From: Pseudomonadota bacterium | GTDB taxonomy: Bacteria > Pseudomonadota > Alphaproteobacteria > Rhizobiales > Hyphomicrobiaceae | Direction: 5' to 3' | Assembly: GCA_023387235.1 (NCBI GenBank) | Contig: JAEWIJ010000108.1 | Span: 1-58,644 of the forward strand | Length of the DNA stretch: 58,644 bases | Part shown: piece after piece, positions 16,053-25,801 of the stretch | Numbering within the stretch: position 1 is the stretch's first letter | Layout of the letters: each line of letters opens with the position of its first letter | Made by a program: the position numbers and the translations under genes | Notes under the pieces: model-generated | What the model saw: the letters and a program-made list of their open reading frames with translations, nothing else | What the model was told of the DNA's origin: nothing | The model's database searches: none

Positions 16053-19000
16053 ATGAATATCGAGGTCTCCAGACGAAGGTTCTTGCAGCTGGCAGGTGCC
16101 GGCGCCGCAGGGACCGCGATCGGAGCCCTGGGCTTTGCCGAAGCGGAGGCGCAAGTCTCGGCCCACGTTAAGCCCTTCCGGCTCGTTCAGACCAAGGAAG
16201 CCCGCACGACGTGTCCTTATTGCGCAGTGAGCTGCGGAATGCTCGTCTATGCGGCTCCGAACAAGGCCAGCAAAGGCAAGCTGGAGGTCGTTCACATCGA
16301 GGGTGATGCGGACCACCCGGTCAACCGCGGAACGCTGTGCCCGAAGGGTGCCGCCGCGATCGATTACATCCACTCGGCGACGCGCGTTAAGACGCCGATG
16401 TACAGGAAACCCGGTACGGCGACATTCGAGCCCGTGACCTGGGATTTCGCGATGGAGCGCATCGCGAAGTTGATGAAGGAAGACCGTGACGCGAACTTCG
16501 TCGAGAAGAACGCGGCCGGCACCACGGTCAATCGCTGGACGACGACGGCCTTTCTCTCCGGCAGCTCGGTCACGAACGAGACCGGCTGGGTGACGTACAA
16601 GGTCGCGCGTGGTCTCGGTCTCCTGCAGATCGAAAACCAGGCGAGGATCTGACACGGACCGACGGTGTCCAGTCTGGGCCCGACATTCGGTCGCGGTGCG
16701 ATGACCAACAGTTGGACGGATATCCGCAACACGGATCTCGTCCTCGTTATGGGCGGCAATGCCGCCGAAGCTCACCCCTGCGGATTCAAATGGGTCACGG
16801 AGGCGAAAGCCGAACGTGGCGCCAAGCTCATGGTGGTCGACCCGCGCTTCACGCGGTCGGCGGCTGTTGCCGATCACTATGCGCCGCTCCGCCCCGGTAG
16901 CGACGTCGCTTTCCTTTCGGGCGTCGTGAACTACCTGCTGAGCAACGACAAGATCCACAAGGAGTACGTGCGCCACTACACGAACGCCGCTTATCTGGTG
17001 AAGGAAGGCTATGCCTTCAACGAAGGCTTCTTCTCCGGATACGACGAGTCGAAAGCGACGTACGATCGCAGCTCGTGGGAATACGAGATCGGAGCGGACG
17101 GCTATGCCGTGCGCGACATGACACTCGAGCACCCGCGCTCTGTGTTCCAGCTCATGAAGAAGCATTTCGCGATCTATACGCCCGAAATGGTCAATCGCGT
17201 GAGCGGGACGCCGCAGGAGAAGTTCCTCAAGGTCTGCGAGTGGATCGCCTCGACCGCCAACGGCGAGCGGGCGATGACGATCATGTACGCGCTCGGCTGG
17301 ACGCAGCATTCGCACGGTGCGCAGAACATCCGCACCGCGGCGATGATCCAGCTCCTGTGCGGCAACATCGGTATTCCTGGCGGCGGCGTGAACGCACTAC
17401 GCGGTCACTCCAACGTGCAGGGCATCACCGATGTCGGCACGCTCACGGCAGCCATCCCCGGCTACCTTGCGCTGCCGACGGAGCAGGAGCCGACGCTCGA
17501 GTCGCATCTGGCCAAGCGGACGTTCAAGCCGCTCCAGGCCAACCAGACGAGCTACTGGCAGAACTACCGGAAGTTCTATGTGAGCTTCCTGAAGTCGTAC
17601 TTCGGCGCCAAGGCGACGAAGGAGAACAACTTCGGCTACGACTGGCTGCCCAAGCTCGACGTGGCCTACGACTGCCTCCGGATGTTCGACCTGATCAACC
17701 AGGGCAAGACGAACATCCTGATAGCCCAGGGCTTCAACCCGCTCATGGCCATCGCGGACTCCAACAAGAGCGCCGCCGGCCTCGCGAAGCTGAAGCTGCT
17801 CGTCAGCATCGATCCGATCGAGACCGACACGGCGCGCTTCTGGGAGAATCACGGCGAGTTCAACAACGTCGATCCCGCCAAGATTCAAACGGAAGTGTTC
17901 ATGCTGCCCGTTACCTCGTTTGCCGAGGAATCGGGAAGCCTGACCAACTCGAGCCGCTGCATCTCGTGGAAGTGGCAGGCTGCGGACCCGTATCACGAGT
18001 CCCGGACGGACACGGTCATCCTGGCCGATCTGTTCACCCGCATCCGCAAGCTCTACGAGACGCAAGGTGGCAAGGGCGCCGAGCCGCTGCTCGCGGTCGA
18101 CTGGTCGTACAAGGACCCGCACGAGCCGAGCGTCGATGAGCTTCTTCGTGAGCTCAACGGCAAGGCTCTCGCGGACCTCGCGGATGCCAGCGGCAAGGTC
18201 ACGCGTCGCGCCGGAGAGCAGCTCGCGAGCTTCGGCGAGATGCGCGACGACGGTACGACCGATGGTGCCATGTGGATCTACACCGGCGTCTACGGCCCTG
18301 CGGGCAATCTCTCGCAGCGTCGCGACAACGCCGATCCATCCGGCCTCGGCGTCTATGGCAATTGGGGCTTCTCGTGGCCGGCCAATCGCCGCATCCAGTA
18401 CAATCGCGCCTCGGCCGATCCGGAAGGCAAGCCGTGGAGCGAGCGCAAGAAGTACATGTACTGGAATGGCGAGCGGTGGACGGGACCGGATGTGCCGGAC
18501 TACGTGCCGACCATCCCGCCGTCGCAGGCCACCGGCCCCTTCATCATGAACCCCGAAGGCGTCTCGCGCCTCTGGGTGCGGGGGCTGATGGCGGACGGAC
18601 CATTCCCCGTCCACTACGAGCCGTTCGAGTCGCCGGTGACGAACCCGGTCTTCCCGAAGCTGAAAGGCAATCCGGCAGCGCGCGTATTCGAGCGTGACCG
18701 GCCGTCCTTCGGCACCTCGAAGGAGTTCCCGATCGTCGCCACGACCTACCGTCTCGTGGAGCATTTCCACTACTGGACGAAGGGCGTGCACATGAATGCG
18801 GTCGTGCAGCCGCAGTTCTTCGTGGAGATGTCCGAGCAGCTTGCGGCCGAGAAAGGCATCAAGCACGGCGGCTGGGTGCGCGTGTGGTCGAAGCGCGGCT
18901 CCGTCAAGGGCAAGGCCGTGGTCACGAAGCGGCTGAAGCCGCTGACGGTCGACGGCAAGACGGTTCACTACGTGGGACTGCCGCTCAACTTCGGCTTCAT

Positions 19001-19127
19001 CGGGGTCGCCCGCAAGGCCAACCCGATCAACGGGCTGACGCCACCGGTCGGTGACGCCAACTCGCAGACGCCGGAGTACAAGGCGTTTCTCGTCAACGTC
19101 GAGCCCATCGTCGGGCCGGTGGCATAG
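16053..19127 (+). CDS. fdoG: Selenocysteine-containing formate dehydrogenase, catalytic subunit
   Basis: 1024 residues if the in-frame TGA at 16650-16652 is read as selenocysteine 200. The frame continues without a break into HGPTVSSLGPTFGRGAMTN, as in E. coli FdnG/FdoG (about 1015 residues, Sec196). Seen: a twin-arginine signal SRRRFLQLAG (6-15), the 4Fe-4S ligands Cys54, Cys57, Cys61 and Cys96, MGGNAAEAHP near 225, and a C-terminal molybdopterin-dinucleotide domain. It oxidises formate to CO2 on the periplasmic side after Tat export with the beta subunit. AAAGGAGGG lies 11 bases before the ATG. Treating this as a broken gene would be wrong. fdoG versus fdnG is a family choice only. No selA, selB, selC or selD lies in the window. 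Confidence 0.95.
16650..16684 (+). promoter_or_regulatory. Bacterial SECIS element directing Sec at the TGA
   Basis: Downstream of the TGA a hairpin forms: CGG (16663-16665), bulged T16666, GTCC (16667-16670), loop AGTCT, GGGC (16676-16679), CCG (16680-16682). Counting the T of TGA as 1, the bulged U is position 17 and the loop G and U are positions 23 and 24, the three bases known to be required by SelB in E. coli fdhF. Confidence 0.88.
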
Positions 19128-19141
19128 GGGAGAGCACGAAA

Positions 19142-20080
19142 ATGTTTCCAGCAATCCCCAATCCCACCACGGAGAAGTCCTCGGCCAAGTTCGGCGAGAA
19201 GGACATGATCCGCCGCTCGGCCTCCACGATCACGCCGCCTGCAAAGCGGCAGACCGAGGTGGCCAAGCTCATCGACGTGTCGAAGTGCATCGGCTGCAAG
19301 GCATGCCAGACGGCGTGCCTCGAGTGGAACCAGCTCACCGAGGAAGTGGGCGTCAACGTCGGGGTCTACGAGAATCCGCACGATCTGACCGCCAACAGCT
19401 GGACGCTGATGCGCTACTCCGAGTACGAGAATCCGGAGAGCGGCAATCTCGAGTGGCTGATCCGCAAGGACGGCTGCATGCATTGCGAGGATCCGGGCTG
19501 CCTCAAGGCGTGCCCGTCACCCGGCGCGATCGTGCAATACTCGAACGGCATCGTCGACTTCATCCACGAAAACTGCATCGGTTGCGGGTACTGTATAAAG
19601 GGCTGCCCGTTCAATATCCCCCGCATCTCGAAGGCAGATCACAAGGCCTACAAGTGCTCCCTCTGCTCCGACCGCGTCGCGGTCGGCCAGGGGCCGGCAT
19701 GCCAGAAGGCTTGTCCCACCCAGGCCATCGTCTTCGGCACCAAGGACGAGATGAAGACTTGGGCGGCGAAACGCGTCGCCGACTTGAAGTCGCGCGGCTT
19801 CGACAAGGCGGGGCTTTATGATCCGCCGGGTGTGCAGGGTACGCACGTCATGTACGTGCTCCATCACGCCGACAAGCCGCAACTCTACGCCGGTCTTGCC
19901 GAGAACCCGAGGATCAGTCCGATCGTCGAGGCTTGGAAGGGTGTCGGCAAGTACGCTGGATTGGCACTGATCGGCCTGACGGCTGCGGCTGGCGTCATCC
20001 ATCACTTGCTGCAGGGCCCGAACCGCGTGACTCCTGAAGACGAGGAGAATGCGGAGAAGCTGGCGGAGGGCAAGTCGTGA
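19142..20080 (+). CDS. fdoH: Formate dehydrogenase iron-sulfur (beta) subunit
   Basis: 312 residues. Four cysteine clusters for 4Fe-4S centres: CIGCKACQTAC (49-59), CMHCEDPGCLKACP, CIGCGYCIKGCP, and CSLCSDR with a later CQKACP. A C-terminal transmembrane helix (AGLALIGLTAAAGVIHHLL, about 276-295) anchors it as in FdnH. It passes electrons from the catalytic subunit to cytochrome b. No own signal is seen, in line with Tat hitch-hiking on the catalytic subunit. 14 bp behind the catalytic gene; its TGA overlaps the GTG start of the gamma subunit. Confidence 0.93.
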   Translation: MFPAIPNPTTEKSSAKFGEKDMIRRSASTITPPAKRQTEVAKLIDVSKCIGCKACQTACLEWNQLTEEVGVNVGVYENPHDLTANSWTLMRYSEYENPESGNLEWLIRKDGCMHCEDPGCLKACPSPGAIVQYSNGIVDFIHENCIGCGYCIKGCPFNIPRISKADHKAYKCSLCSDRVAVGQGPACQKACPTQAIVFGTKDEMKTWAAKRVADLKSRGFDKAGLYDPPGVQGTHVMYVLHHADKPQLYAGLAENPRISPIVEAWKGVGKYAGLALIGLTAAAGVIHHLLQGPNRVTPEDEENAEKLAEGKS

Positions 20081-20772
20081 GCACAAACGAGCACGACGGC
20101 GGTGCGCACATTCGTGTGCGCCGCTATTCGGGAAGCGCGCGCATCAATCATTGGATCGTTGCGGTCAGTTTCGTTCTGCTGCTGCTGAGCGGGCTCTCGC
20201 TCTTCCATCCGAGCCTCTACTGGCTGAGCGGACTCTTCGGCGGCGGGGCGACCGTGCGCTGGCTCCATCCCTGGATCGGGGTGGTGCTGGTTGTCGGTTT
20301 CATCGGGCTCTTTCTGCGCTTCTTCACGCAGAACCTGCCTGAGCGCACGGACTGGGTATGGCTCGCGCGCATTCGCCACGTCCTGAAGGGCGACGAGGAG
20401 TACCTGCCGGAAATCGGCAAGTACAACGCAGGTCAGAAGTTTGTCTTCTGGTCGCAGGCGGTGCTGGTGGCGGTCCTGTTCGTGACGGGTCTCGGGCTCT
20501 GGGAGCCCGGCCTCGCTTACGTCGAGGGACTGTTCGGCTTCAAGGCGACGATCGATCAGCTTCGCATCGCCGCCCTGATTCACGCGAGTGCCGCGGTGAT
20601 CGCCATCACCATCTGGATCGTGCATGTCTATGCCGCCATCTGGGTGCGCGGCACGTTCAGCGCGATGACGCGCGGCTTTGTGACGGGCGGCTGGGGCTGG
20701 CGGCATCACCGCAAGTGGCTGCGCAAGGAAGTCCGCGAAGGCCACGAGTCACGCATCACGCCGGCCGAGTAG
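20077..20772 (+). CDS. fdoI: Formate dehydrogenase cytochrome b556 (gamma) subunit
   Basis: 231 residues with four membrane helices (about 25-43, 62-82, 120-140, 163-186). Haem-ligand histidines are plausible in RINHWIV, WLHPWIG, LIHASAA and WIVHVYA. It takes electrons from the beta subunit and reduces quinone at the inner membrane. GTG start within GTGA overlapping the beta subunit stop, which implies translational coupling. Confidence 0.92.
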   Translation: MSTNEHDGGAHIRVRRYSGSARINHWIVAVSFVLLLLSGLSLFHPSLYWLSGLFGGGATVRWLHPWIGVVLVVGFIGLFLRFFTQNLPERTDWVWLARIRHVLKGDEEYLPEIGKYNAGQKFVFWSQAVLVAVLFVTGLGLWEPGLAYVEGLFGFKATIDQLRIAALIHASAAVIAITIWIVHVYAAIWVRGTFSAMTRGFVTGGWGWRHHRKWLRKEVREGHESRITPAE

Positions 20773-20802
20773 GACGGCGCGCCGCGACGGAGAACCTGAT
20801 CG

Positions 20803-21720
20803 ATGCCGAGTGGGCGTCGCATAGTCGAGGACATGACCAATATCGGGGAGCAGGCGAAGCCACCCTTCGCCGTGCTCCCCGATCCGTCTTCGTTGTTTCT
20901 CGGCCGGGCGCAACGCCTCGCCGCGCTCGCGCCCGACCATGAGCTCGGAGCTTACCTTAGCTTTCTGGCCAAGCTCGCCACCGCTCAGCACGAGGTTGCG
21001 GCCCATCTGCCGTCCGTGGCGCTACCTGCCACCGAACGCATGGCGCAGTCTCTTGCGCATGGTATGCCGCCCCTTCAGCGCACGATGCTGGAGCCGGATG
21101 CGGTGATGCTTTCCTCTGTCGAGCAACTCGTTGCGCTGTTCAGTGCGGCAACCCTCCCGTCCGCATCAGCCGCCGCCATCGCGACCCTGCGTGAGCGGCT
21201 GCAAAGCGACGGTCCCGCCTTCGTCGGATCGATCCTCAAGGAAGTCTCGCCTCCCGAGGACATGGCGCAACGCGTGCTCGTCCTCGCCGGCCTGCAGGTG
21301 CACTTCACGCGCCTTGCCGCGGCACTGGATGCAAGCGCGCTGAAGCCCATTGCCAATGCCGCCTGTCCGTCGTGCGGGAGTCCGCCCATGGCGAGCGCCG
21401 TCGTCGGCTGGCCGCAGGCCTACAACACGCGCTACTGCACGTGCGGGCTCTGCGGCACGATGTGGAATGTGATCCGCGTCATGTGCGTGCTTTGTGGCGC
21501 CACGGACGGCGTGAGCTTTCGCTCGATCGAAGGACAAGCCGATACCGTCAAGGCCGAGACCTGCGATTCCTGCCGCGGGTACGTGAAAATCGTCTATCCC
21601 GTGAAGGACCCCGCCCTCGAGCCACTGTGCGACGATGTCGCGAGTGTCGGGCTCGATATGCTGCTCACCGAAGAGGGCTGGAAGCGCGGCGGCCAGAACC
21701 CCTTTCTGCTCGGGTACTGA
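20803..21720 (+). CDS. fdhE: Formate dehydrogenase accessory protein FdhE
   Basis: 305 residues with the paired zinc/rubredoxin-like cysteine motifs of FdhE: CPSCGSPP (about 188), CTCGLCGTMW, CVLCGAT and CDSCRGYVK, followed by the DPALEPLCDD and LGLD-like C-terminal motif. FdhE is a cytoplasmic chaperone-like factor needed for active, exported formate dehydrogenase N/O. Last gene of the operon, 30 bp behind the gamma subunit and followed by a clear terminator. An alternative ATG at 20833 would shorten it by ten residues. Confidence 0.92.
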   Translation: MPSGRRIVEDMTNIGEQAKPPFAVLPDPSSLFLGRAQRLAALAPDHELGAYLSFLAKLATAQHEVAAHLPSVALPATERMAQSLAHGMPPLQRTMLEPDAVMLSSVEQLVALFSAATLPSASAAAIATLRERLQSDGPAFVGSILKEVSPPEDMAQRVLVLAGLQVHFTRLAAALDASALKPIANAACPSCGSPPMASAVVGWPQAYNTRYCTCGLCGTMWNVIRVMCVLCGATDGVSFRSIEGQADTVKAETCDSCRGYVKIVYPVKDPALEPLCDDVASVGLDMLLTEEGWKRGGQNPFLLGY

Positions 21721-21723
21721 GAG

Positions 21724-21751
21724 GCCGCGCGGCAACTTTCCGCGCGGCTTT
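21724..21751 (+). terminator. Rho-independent terminator of the formate dehydrogenase operon
   Basis: GCCGCGCGG, 7-base loop, CCGCGCGGC, then TTT; 4 bases after the fdhE stop and between convergent genes. Confidence 0.75.
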
Positions 21752-21770
21752 CCGTATTCCGGGAGCAGCG

Positions 21771-23573
21771 TCATTCCGTCATCAGGCCCGCGAGCCATCG
21801 CCCGGACGTGCGCAGATTGCAGCGGCGGTCGAGCAGGCCATGGCGCGGGTTATAGCCGCGATCGACATCGATCAGCGTGTCGATCTCGAGCGTCACGTGC
21901 TCCAGGCGATCGGCCATCTCGACCATGGCGCGCACGCGCTCGGCAATCGCCGCATCGTCGAAATTCGCGACGGCGGGGTTCTCGTTCGCGAGGCGGACAT
22001 TCGCGGTGATCGAGAGCTTCTCAGCTTTGCCGAGCGCATCGAGCTGGCCGAGCCGCCGGGCGAGATCATCCGCGAGGTTGATCTGGAATGCGAGCCCGCC
22101 GATCCGGGCGTGCCGCCGTGCGGCCTTTACCGCAGCGATCGCCTCCGCCTCTTCATAGCCCTTGAAGCCGAACGAAACGGCGTGCGCGAAATGGCTCCCA
22201 TGGCGCGGCTCGTCGGCGGAGGATTGGAGCTTGCCGATGACGACGCTCAGCCCCTCGGGTGCACGCCACTTCGCGAGCGCGTCGGCGATGTCGGACAGAT
22301 CTGCTTTGGCAGTGACAATCTGGACGGCATCCGTGAGATGCCCCGCCGACGCGAGTGCCGCGCTGGCAGCCGCATCCGGCACTGTGAGCGTGAAGAACGT
22401 GAAGGAGAGGCCGGCTGCATGAAAATCCTCGATGCGGCGGCGCGTCTCGGGCTCCAGGAGATCGGCGAGCGGCGTCCGAAGTCGCTTGATGCCCATCTGC
22501 CAAAGCCGCATCAGAAGCGCGTCGTTGCGGGCCCGCTTGCGCGAGAACTCCTCCATCGGCCCGTTGTACGGAAGCGCGATCGGCGTTGCCCACGCGTGAC
22601 GCAGATGGGCGACAAGCTTGCCGCCGCGGGGGCGTGCCTCGTGCGTCGCGGTCGCCTGATGTTGAGACTCGGCACGTTCGACGCCGTCTGTCGGCATGAT
22701 CCTGACGCGATGACCGTTCGGCAGGACGTCCACGAGCGTCCATCCGTACTTGCCGCGGTCATCCCGGCCGAATTCGTCCGCTGGGGCTAGGGGGAAGAGC
22801 TCCGCGTAGTCCTGGCGGATGAAGCTCGTCGGCGGCAGCACGTACAACTTCATCGAGTCGAGACGATTGAAGAAGAAGTGATGCACGTGACCGGAGAACA
22901 CCGCTTCGACATTGGCCCTTTGCAGCAGCTCCAGAAAGCGCGCGCGTCCGGGCGCGTCGAGATTGTCGTAGTGGGAAGGCTCGTCGTGCGTGGTGATGAA
23001 GGGCGGATAGTGGATGAAGACGAACGTGCGCTTGCCGGTGCCGCCGGCCGGCAGCTCTTTCTCGAGCCACGCCCATTGATGTTGCTCGGCATCGATCCCG
23101 CGATTGATCAGGGATGAGTTGACGGCCACGAACCGGCAGCCATGCCGGTCGAATGCGTGCCATGCCGCGCCGAACTGCTCATCGTACACCGCGAGGCTCT
23201 GCTCGCTTGCGAACTCCGCCGGCAGTCCCTTCAAGGGCTTGTCGCCGACATCATGATTGCCCGGCACGAAATACAGATCCGGCATGAGCGGCGCGAAGAT
23301 GCGCTTGGCTTCCTCGGCGGCAGGCACGAAGGTCGGCAGGCTCGGCATGGGATGCACCATATCGCCGAGATGCATCGTGAAGTCGGGGGCGTGCCGCGCG
23401 ATCTCGTGGACGGCATGACGGGCGCGGGCATTGGCGCGCAGGTTGACGGGAAATGGCGAGGAATCATCGCCGCCTGGCGGACGGACATGCGTGTCGCTGA
23501 CGATGGCGAATGTGAAGAGCGGCCGTGCGTCTTGCGCGTTCGCTTGCTCGTCGTGATCTCTATCGGAGCTCAT
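21771..23573 (-). CDS. Metallophosphoesterase with an extra C-terminal domain
   Basis: 600 residues from the ATG at 23573, which has GGGGGAGGA upstream; the frame extends to 23672 without a ribosome site. The N-terminal half (about 20-320) is a calcineurin-like phosphoesterase: SDTHV (Asp27, His29), LGDMVHP, PGNHDVGD and SGHVHH give the metal-ligand set. The C-terminal half (about 350-600) has alternating strands and helices (LRTPLADLLEPETRRRIEDF, LSFTFFTLT, LAFQINLADD, VTLEIDTLIDVDRGYNPRHG) that look like a TIM-barrel of the sugar-phosphate isomerase type. No signal peptide. The substrate is unknown. Convergent with fdhE and isolated from any operon. Confidence 0.8.
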   Translation of the reverse strand: MSSDRDHDEQANAQDARPLFTFAIVSDTHVRPPGGDDSSPFPVNLRANARARHAVHEIARHAPDFTMHLGDMVHPMPSLPTFVPAAEEAKRIFAPLMPDLYFVPGNHDVGDKPLKGLPAEFASEQSLAVYDEQFGAAWHAFDRHGCRFVAVNSSLINRGIDAEQHQWAWLEKELPAGGTGKRTFVFIHYPPFITTHDEPSHYDNLDAPGRARFLELLQRANVEAVFSGHVHHFFFNRLDSMKLYVLPPTSFIRQDYAELFPLAPADEFGRDDRGKYGWTLVDVLPNGHRVRIMPTDGVERAESQHQATATHEARPRGGKLVAHLRHAWATPIALPYNGPMEEFSRKRARNDALLMRLWQMGIKRLRTPLADLLEPETRRRIEDFHAAGLSFTFFTLTVPDAAASAALASAGHLTDAVQIVTAKADLSDIADALAKWRAPEGLSVVIGKLQSSADEPRHGSHFAHAVSFGFKGYEEAEAIAAVKAARRHARIGGLAFQINLADDLARRLGQLDALGKAEKLSITANVRLANENPAVANFDDAAIAERVRAMVEMADRLEHVTLEIDTLIDVDRGYNPRHGLLDRRCNLRTSGRWLAGLMTE

Positions 23574-23817
23574 CTCGTTCCTCCCCCATGATGCGCCGCA
23601 CGGTTCGCGAGAGACGCGGCGTCTTGAAGTTTTTGTCAGGTTGGCAAAGCAGAGACATCCTGTCGATGTCAAAACGACAGGCGCTGATCACGTGGCGTCG
23701 AGCACCTGCATTCGGCTCGAACAGAGCGCGCGAAACCCTCATCCGATCTTGTAGGTGGCACGACCTTCTCGAAGGCACTATCAATAGCCGCCAGGACGGA
23801 CAACGCGCGAGGCGACG

Positions 23818-24543
23818 ATGCCGGATACATTTCTGATCACCGGCGCAACGCAAGGCATCGGGCTGGCGACGGCGCGACTGCTCCTGGCGGAGGGCCACAC
23901 GGTCATCGGCATTGCGCGCAGCGCCCGACCGGAATTTGAGGGACCTTTCTTCGCTGCCGATCTTGCCGATCGCAACATGACCGCCGCAGCGCTCGCGGAA
24001 GTGAAGGGGCGCTACGACATCGACGGAATCGTCAACTGCGCAGGTCTCAACATTCCGGAGTTGCTGGGAGAGGTCGATCTCGATCATCTGAGCCGGGTGC
24101 TCGAAGTCAACATTCGCGCTACCGTGCAGTGTACGCAGGCGGTGCTGCCTGGCATGGTCGCGCGTGGCTACGGCCGCATTGTCAATCTGTCGAGCCGTGG
24201 AGCGCTGGGCCGTCCGAAACGCACGAGCTACGGCGCTGCCAAATCCGGCATAGTCGGCATGACCCGGACGTGGGCGCTGGAGCTCGCGGACAACGGCATT
24301 ACCGCCAATGTCGTTTCGCCGGGTCCGACCGAAACGGAGATGTTCCGGCGAAATAATCTTACGGGCCCTCAAGCCGAAGAGAACCGCCGACATTTCCTCG
24401 CCGATGTGCCCATGCGCCGGTTCGGAACGCCCGAGGAGATCGCGGTGGCGGTCGCGTTCTTCCTCGACCGGCGCGCGAGCTTCGTAACCGGACAGGTCCT
24501 GCAGGTTTGCGGTGGCTCGTCCGTGGGGACCATGCCGCTCTGA
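23818..24543 (+). CDS. SDR family oxidoreductase
   Basis: 241 residues. GATQGIG (9-15), NCAG near 74, Ser125/Ser126, Tyr138/Lys142 and VTGQVLQVCGG mark a complete classical SDR of the FabG-like branch. Convergent with the LLM monooxygenase gene (30 bp apart), so it may belong to the monooxygenase module functionally or stand alone. The substrate is unknown. Confidence 0.85.
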   Translation: MPDTFLITGATQGIGLATARLLLAEGHTVIGIARSARPEFEGPFFAADLADRNMTAAALAEVKGRYDIDGIVNCAGLNIPELLGEVDLDHLSRVLEVNIRATVQCTQAVLPGMVARGYGRIVNLSSRGALGRPKRTSYGAAKSGIVGMTRTWALELADNGITANVVSPGPTETEMFRRNNLTGPQAEENRRHFLADVPMRRFGTPEEIAVAVAFFLDRRASFVTGQVLQVCGGSSVGTMPL

Positions 24544-24573
24544 GATACTCGATGGCATCGGACGAGACCGCGG

Positions 24574-25653
24574 CTATGCTTCCATGCGCCCTTTGTTCCG
24601 CTCGGCGAGGATGGGGCGCACCATCTTCTTGAAGCGCCATGCCTCGTCGTCGTGAAGGTAACCCGACAGACAGAACGAGTGGCATCCGACGTCGATGTAC
24701 TGCTGAAGAACATCCGCGCACTGTTGCGGATTGCCGACGATGCAGATGCCGGCGCCGGGTCGCGCGCGCGTGAGGCCAGCCCACAGGTTCGGTGCGATGA
24801 GATCGCCCATCGTCGTGCGCAGCTCACGCACGCGCTGGTTGGCGACGGACTGCGCGTAGTGTTCGCGAATGTATTTTTCGCGCTCTTCCGTGATGTTCTT
24901 GATGAGGCCGTTCGCAGCGTCCCAAGCTTCCTCTTCGCTTTCGCGGCAGACGATCTGGAGGCGCATGCCAAAGCCGAGCTTCTCCTCGCGGCCATGCTTC
25001 GCCGCGAGCGCCTTGAGCTCCTTCATATTGCTCGCGATCCGCTCGATGGTGTCGCCCCAGAAGAGGTGCACATCGGAATGCTTGGCGGAAATCTCTGCGG
25101 CCTGGCCCGAGCCGCCGCCGAGATAGAATTTGGGATACGGCTTCTGATAGATCGGCGCGGCCAGCTCGGCGCCCTTCAAGGTGTAGTACTTGCCGTCGTG
25201 ATGGACGGGCTTGCCATCCGACGTCCAGAGCTTTTTGAGGATATCGACCTCCTCGTCCATCACCTCGTAGCGCTGGTCCTTCTCGAGCTTGATGCCCTCG
25301 GCGATGTTCTCGGCTTCGCTCTGCCCGGCGATGAGATTGACCGCAATGCGCCCGCCGGAGAGCTGGTCGCAGGTCGAGATCATCTTCGCGAGCAGCACCG
25401 GGTTGATGTAGCTCGGCTTTGCCGCCACCAGCATCTTGATCTTCTTGGTGCGCCCGATCATCAGCGCCGCAGTCATCCACGCATCCCAGCACTGGTGCCC
25501 GACCGGGATCAGCATGTACTCGAAGCTGCAGTCCTCGGCAGCCTTGGTGACGCGCTCGAACATCTCCGAACCGGCAGCGATCTTCAGCGGGTCGCCATAG
25601 TCGTCGGTGTCGCCGCGGGTCGGCAGAAACCATCCGAATTCGAGTTGTTTCAT
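24574..25653 (-). CDS. LLM class flavin-dependent monooxygenase (SsuD-like), copy 1
   Basis: 359 residues from the ATG at 25653 (AGGGAGGG about 6 bases upstream; a TTG one codon earlier is less likely). Seen: LEFGWFLPTRGD at the N-terminus, LSGGRIAVNLIAGQSEAE near 115, RYEVMDEEVDILKKLW, FYLGGGSGQAAEISAKHSDV near 190 and ARPGAGICIVGNPQQCADVL near 305, all usual for bacterial-luciferase-like alkanesulfonate or dimethylsulfone monooxygenases that use reduced FMN. Partner flavin reductase not seen. Divergent from the IclR gene; clearly homologous to the protein at 26809. Confidence 0.88.
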   Translation of the reverse strand: MKQLEFGWFLPTRGDTDDYGDPLKIAAGSEMFERVTKAAEDCSFEYMLIPVGHQCWDAWMTAALMIGRTKKIKMLVAAKPSYINPVLLAKMISTCDQLSGGRIAVNLIAGQSEAENIAEGIKLEKDQRYEVMDEEVDILKKLWTSDGKPVHHDGKYYTLKGAELAAPIYQKPYPKFYLGGGSGQAAEISAKHSDVHLFWGDTIERIASNMKELKALAAKHGREEKLGFGMRLQIVCRESEEEAWDAANGLIKNITEEREKYIREHYAQSVANQRVRELRTTMGDLIAPNLWAGLTRARPGAGICIVGNPQQCADVLQQYIDVGCHSFCLSGYLHDDEAWRFKKMVRPILAERNKGRMEA

Positions 25654-25696
25654 CAAGGCCCTCCCTCTAACCGGAGCTGCGTGTTGTCCAACTACT

Positions 25697-25710
25697 GGAC
25701 ATATCTGTCC
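25697..25710. promoter_or_regulatory. Inverted repeat in LLM/IclR intergenic region
   Basis: GGACA-TATC-TGTCC, 5-bp perfect arms, 44 bases upstream of the LLM start. Confidence 0.35.
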
Positions 25711-25717
25711 GTAAAGT

Positions 25718-25734
25718 TCAATATATCATATTGA
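25718..25734. promoter_or_regulatory. Putative IclR operator (17-bp palindrome)
   Basis: TCAATAT-ATC-ATATTGA, 7-bp perfect arms around 3 bases, midway between the divergent LLM gene and the IclR gene. The size and position fit an IclR-family site; assignment is inferred. Confidence 0.5.
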
Positions 25735-25801
25735 TGGTGATCAGGCACGCGATTCCCGCAGTGCAGATCGGCCTGCGAACCTGTCCGAGGGGACGAAAAC
25801 C

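Noticed and set aside
16053..16652. Short truncated formate dehydrogenase followed by a second fragment (pseudogene)
   Set aside because: The frame continues without shift through the TGA, the protein matches FdnG at both sides, and a SECIS hairpin with U17/G23/U24 follows; selenocysteine readthrough explains it.
17397..19154. 585-residue minus-strand frame opposite the formate dehydrogenase gene
   Set aside because: Shadow of the catalytic subunit gene.
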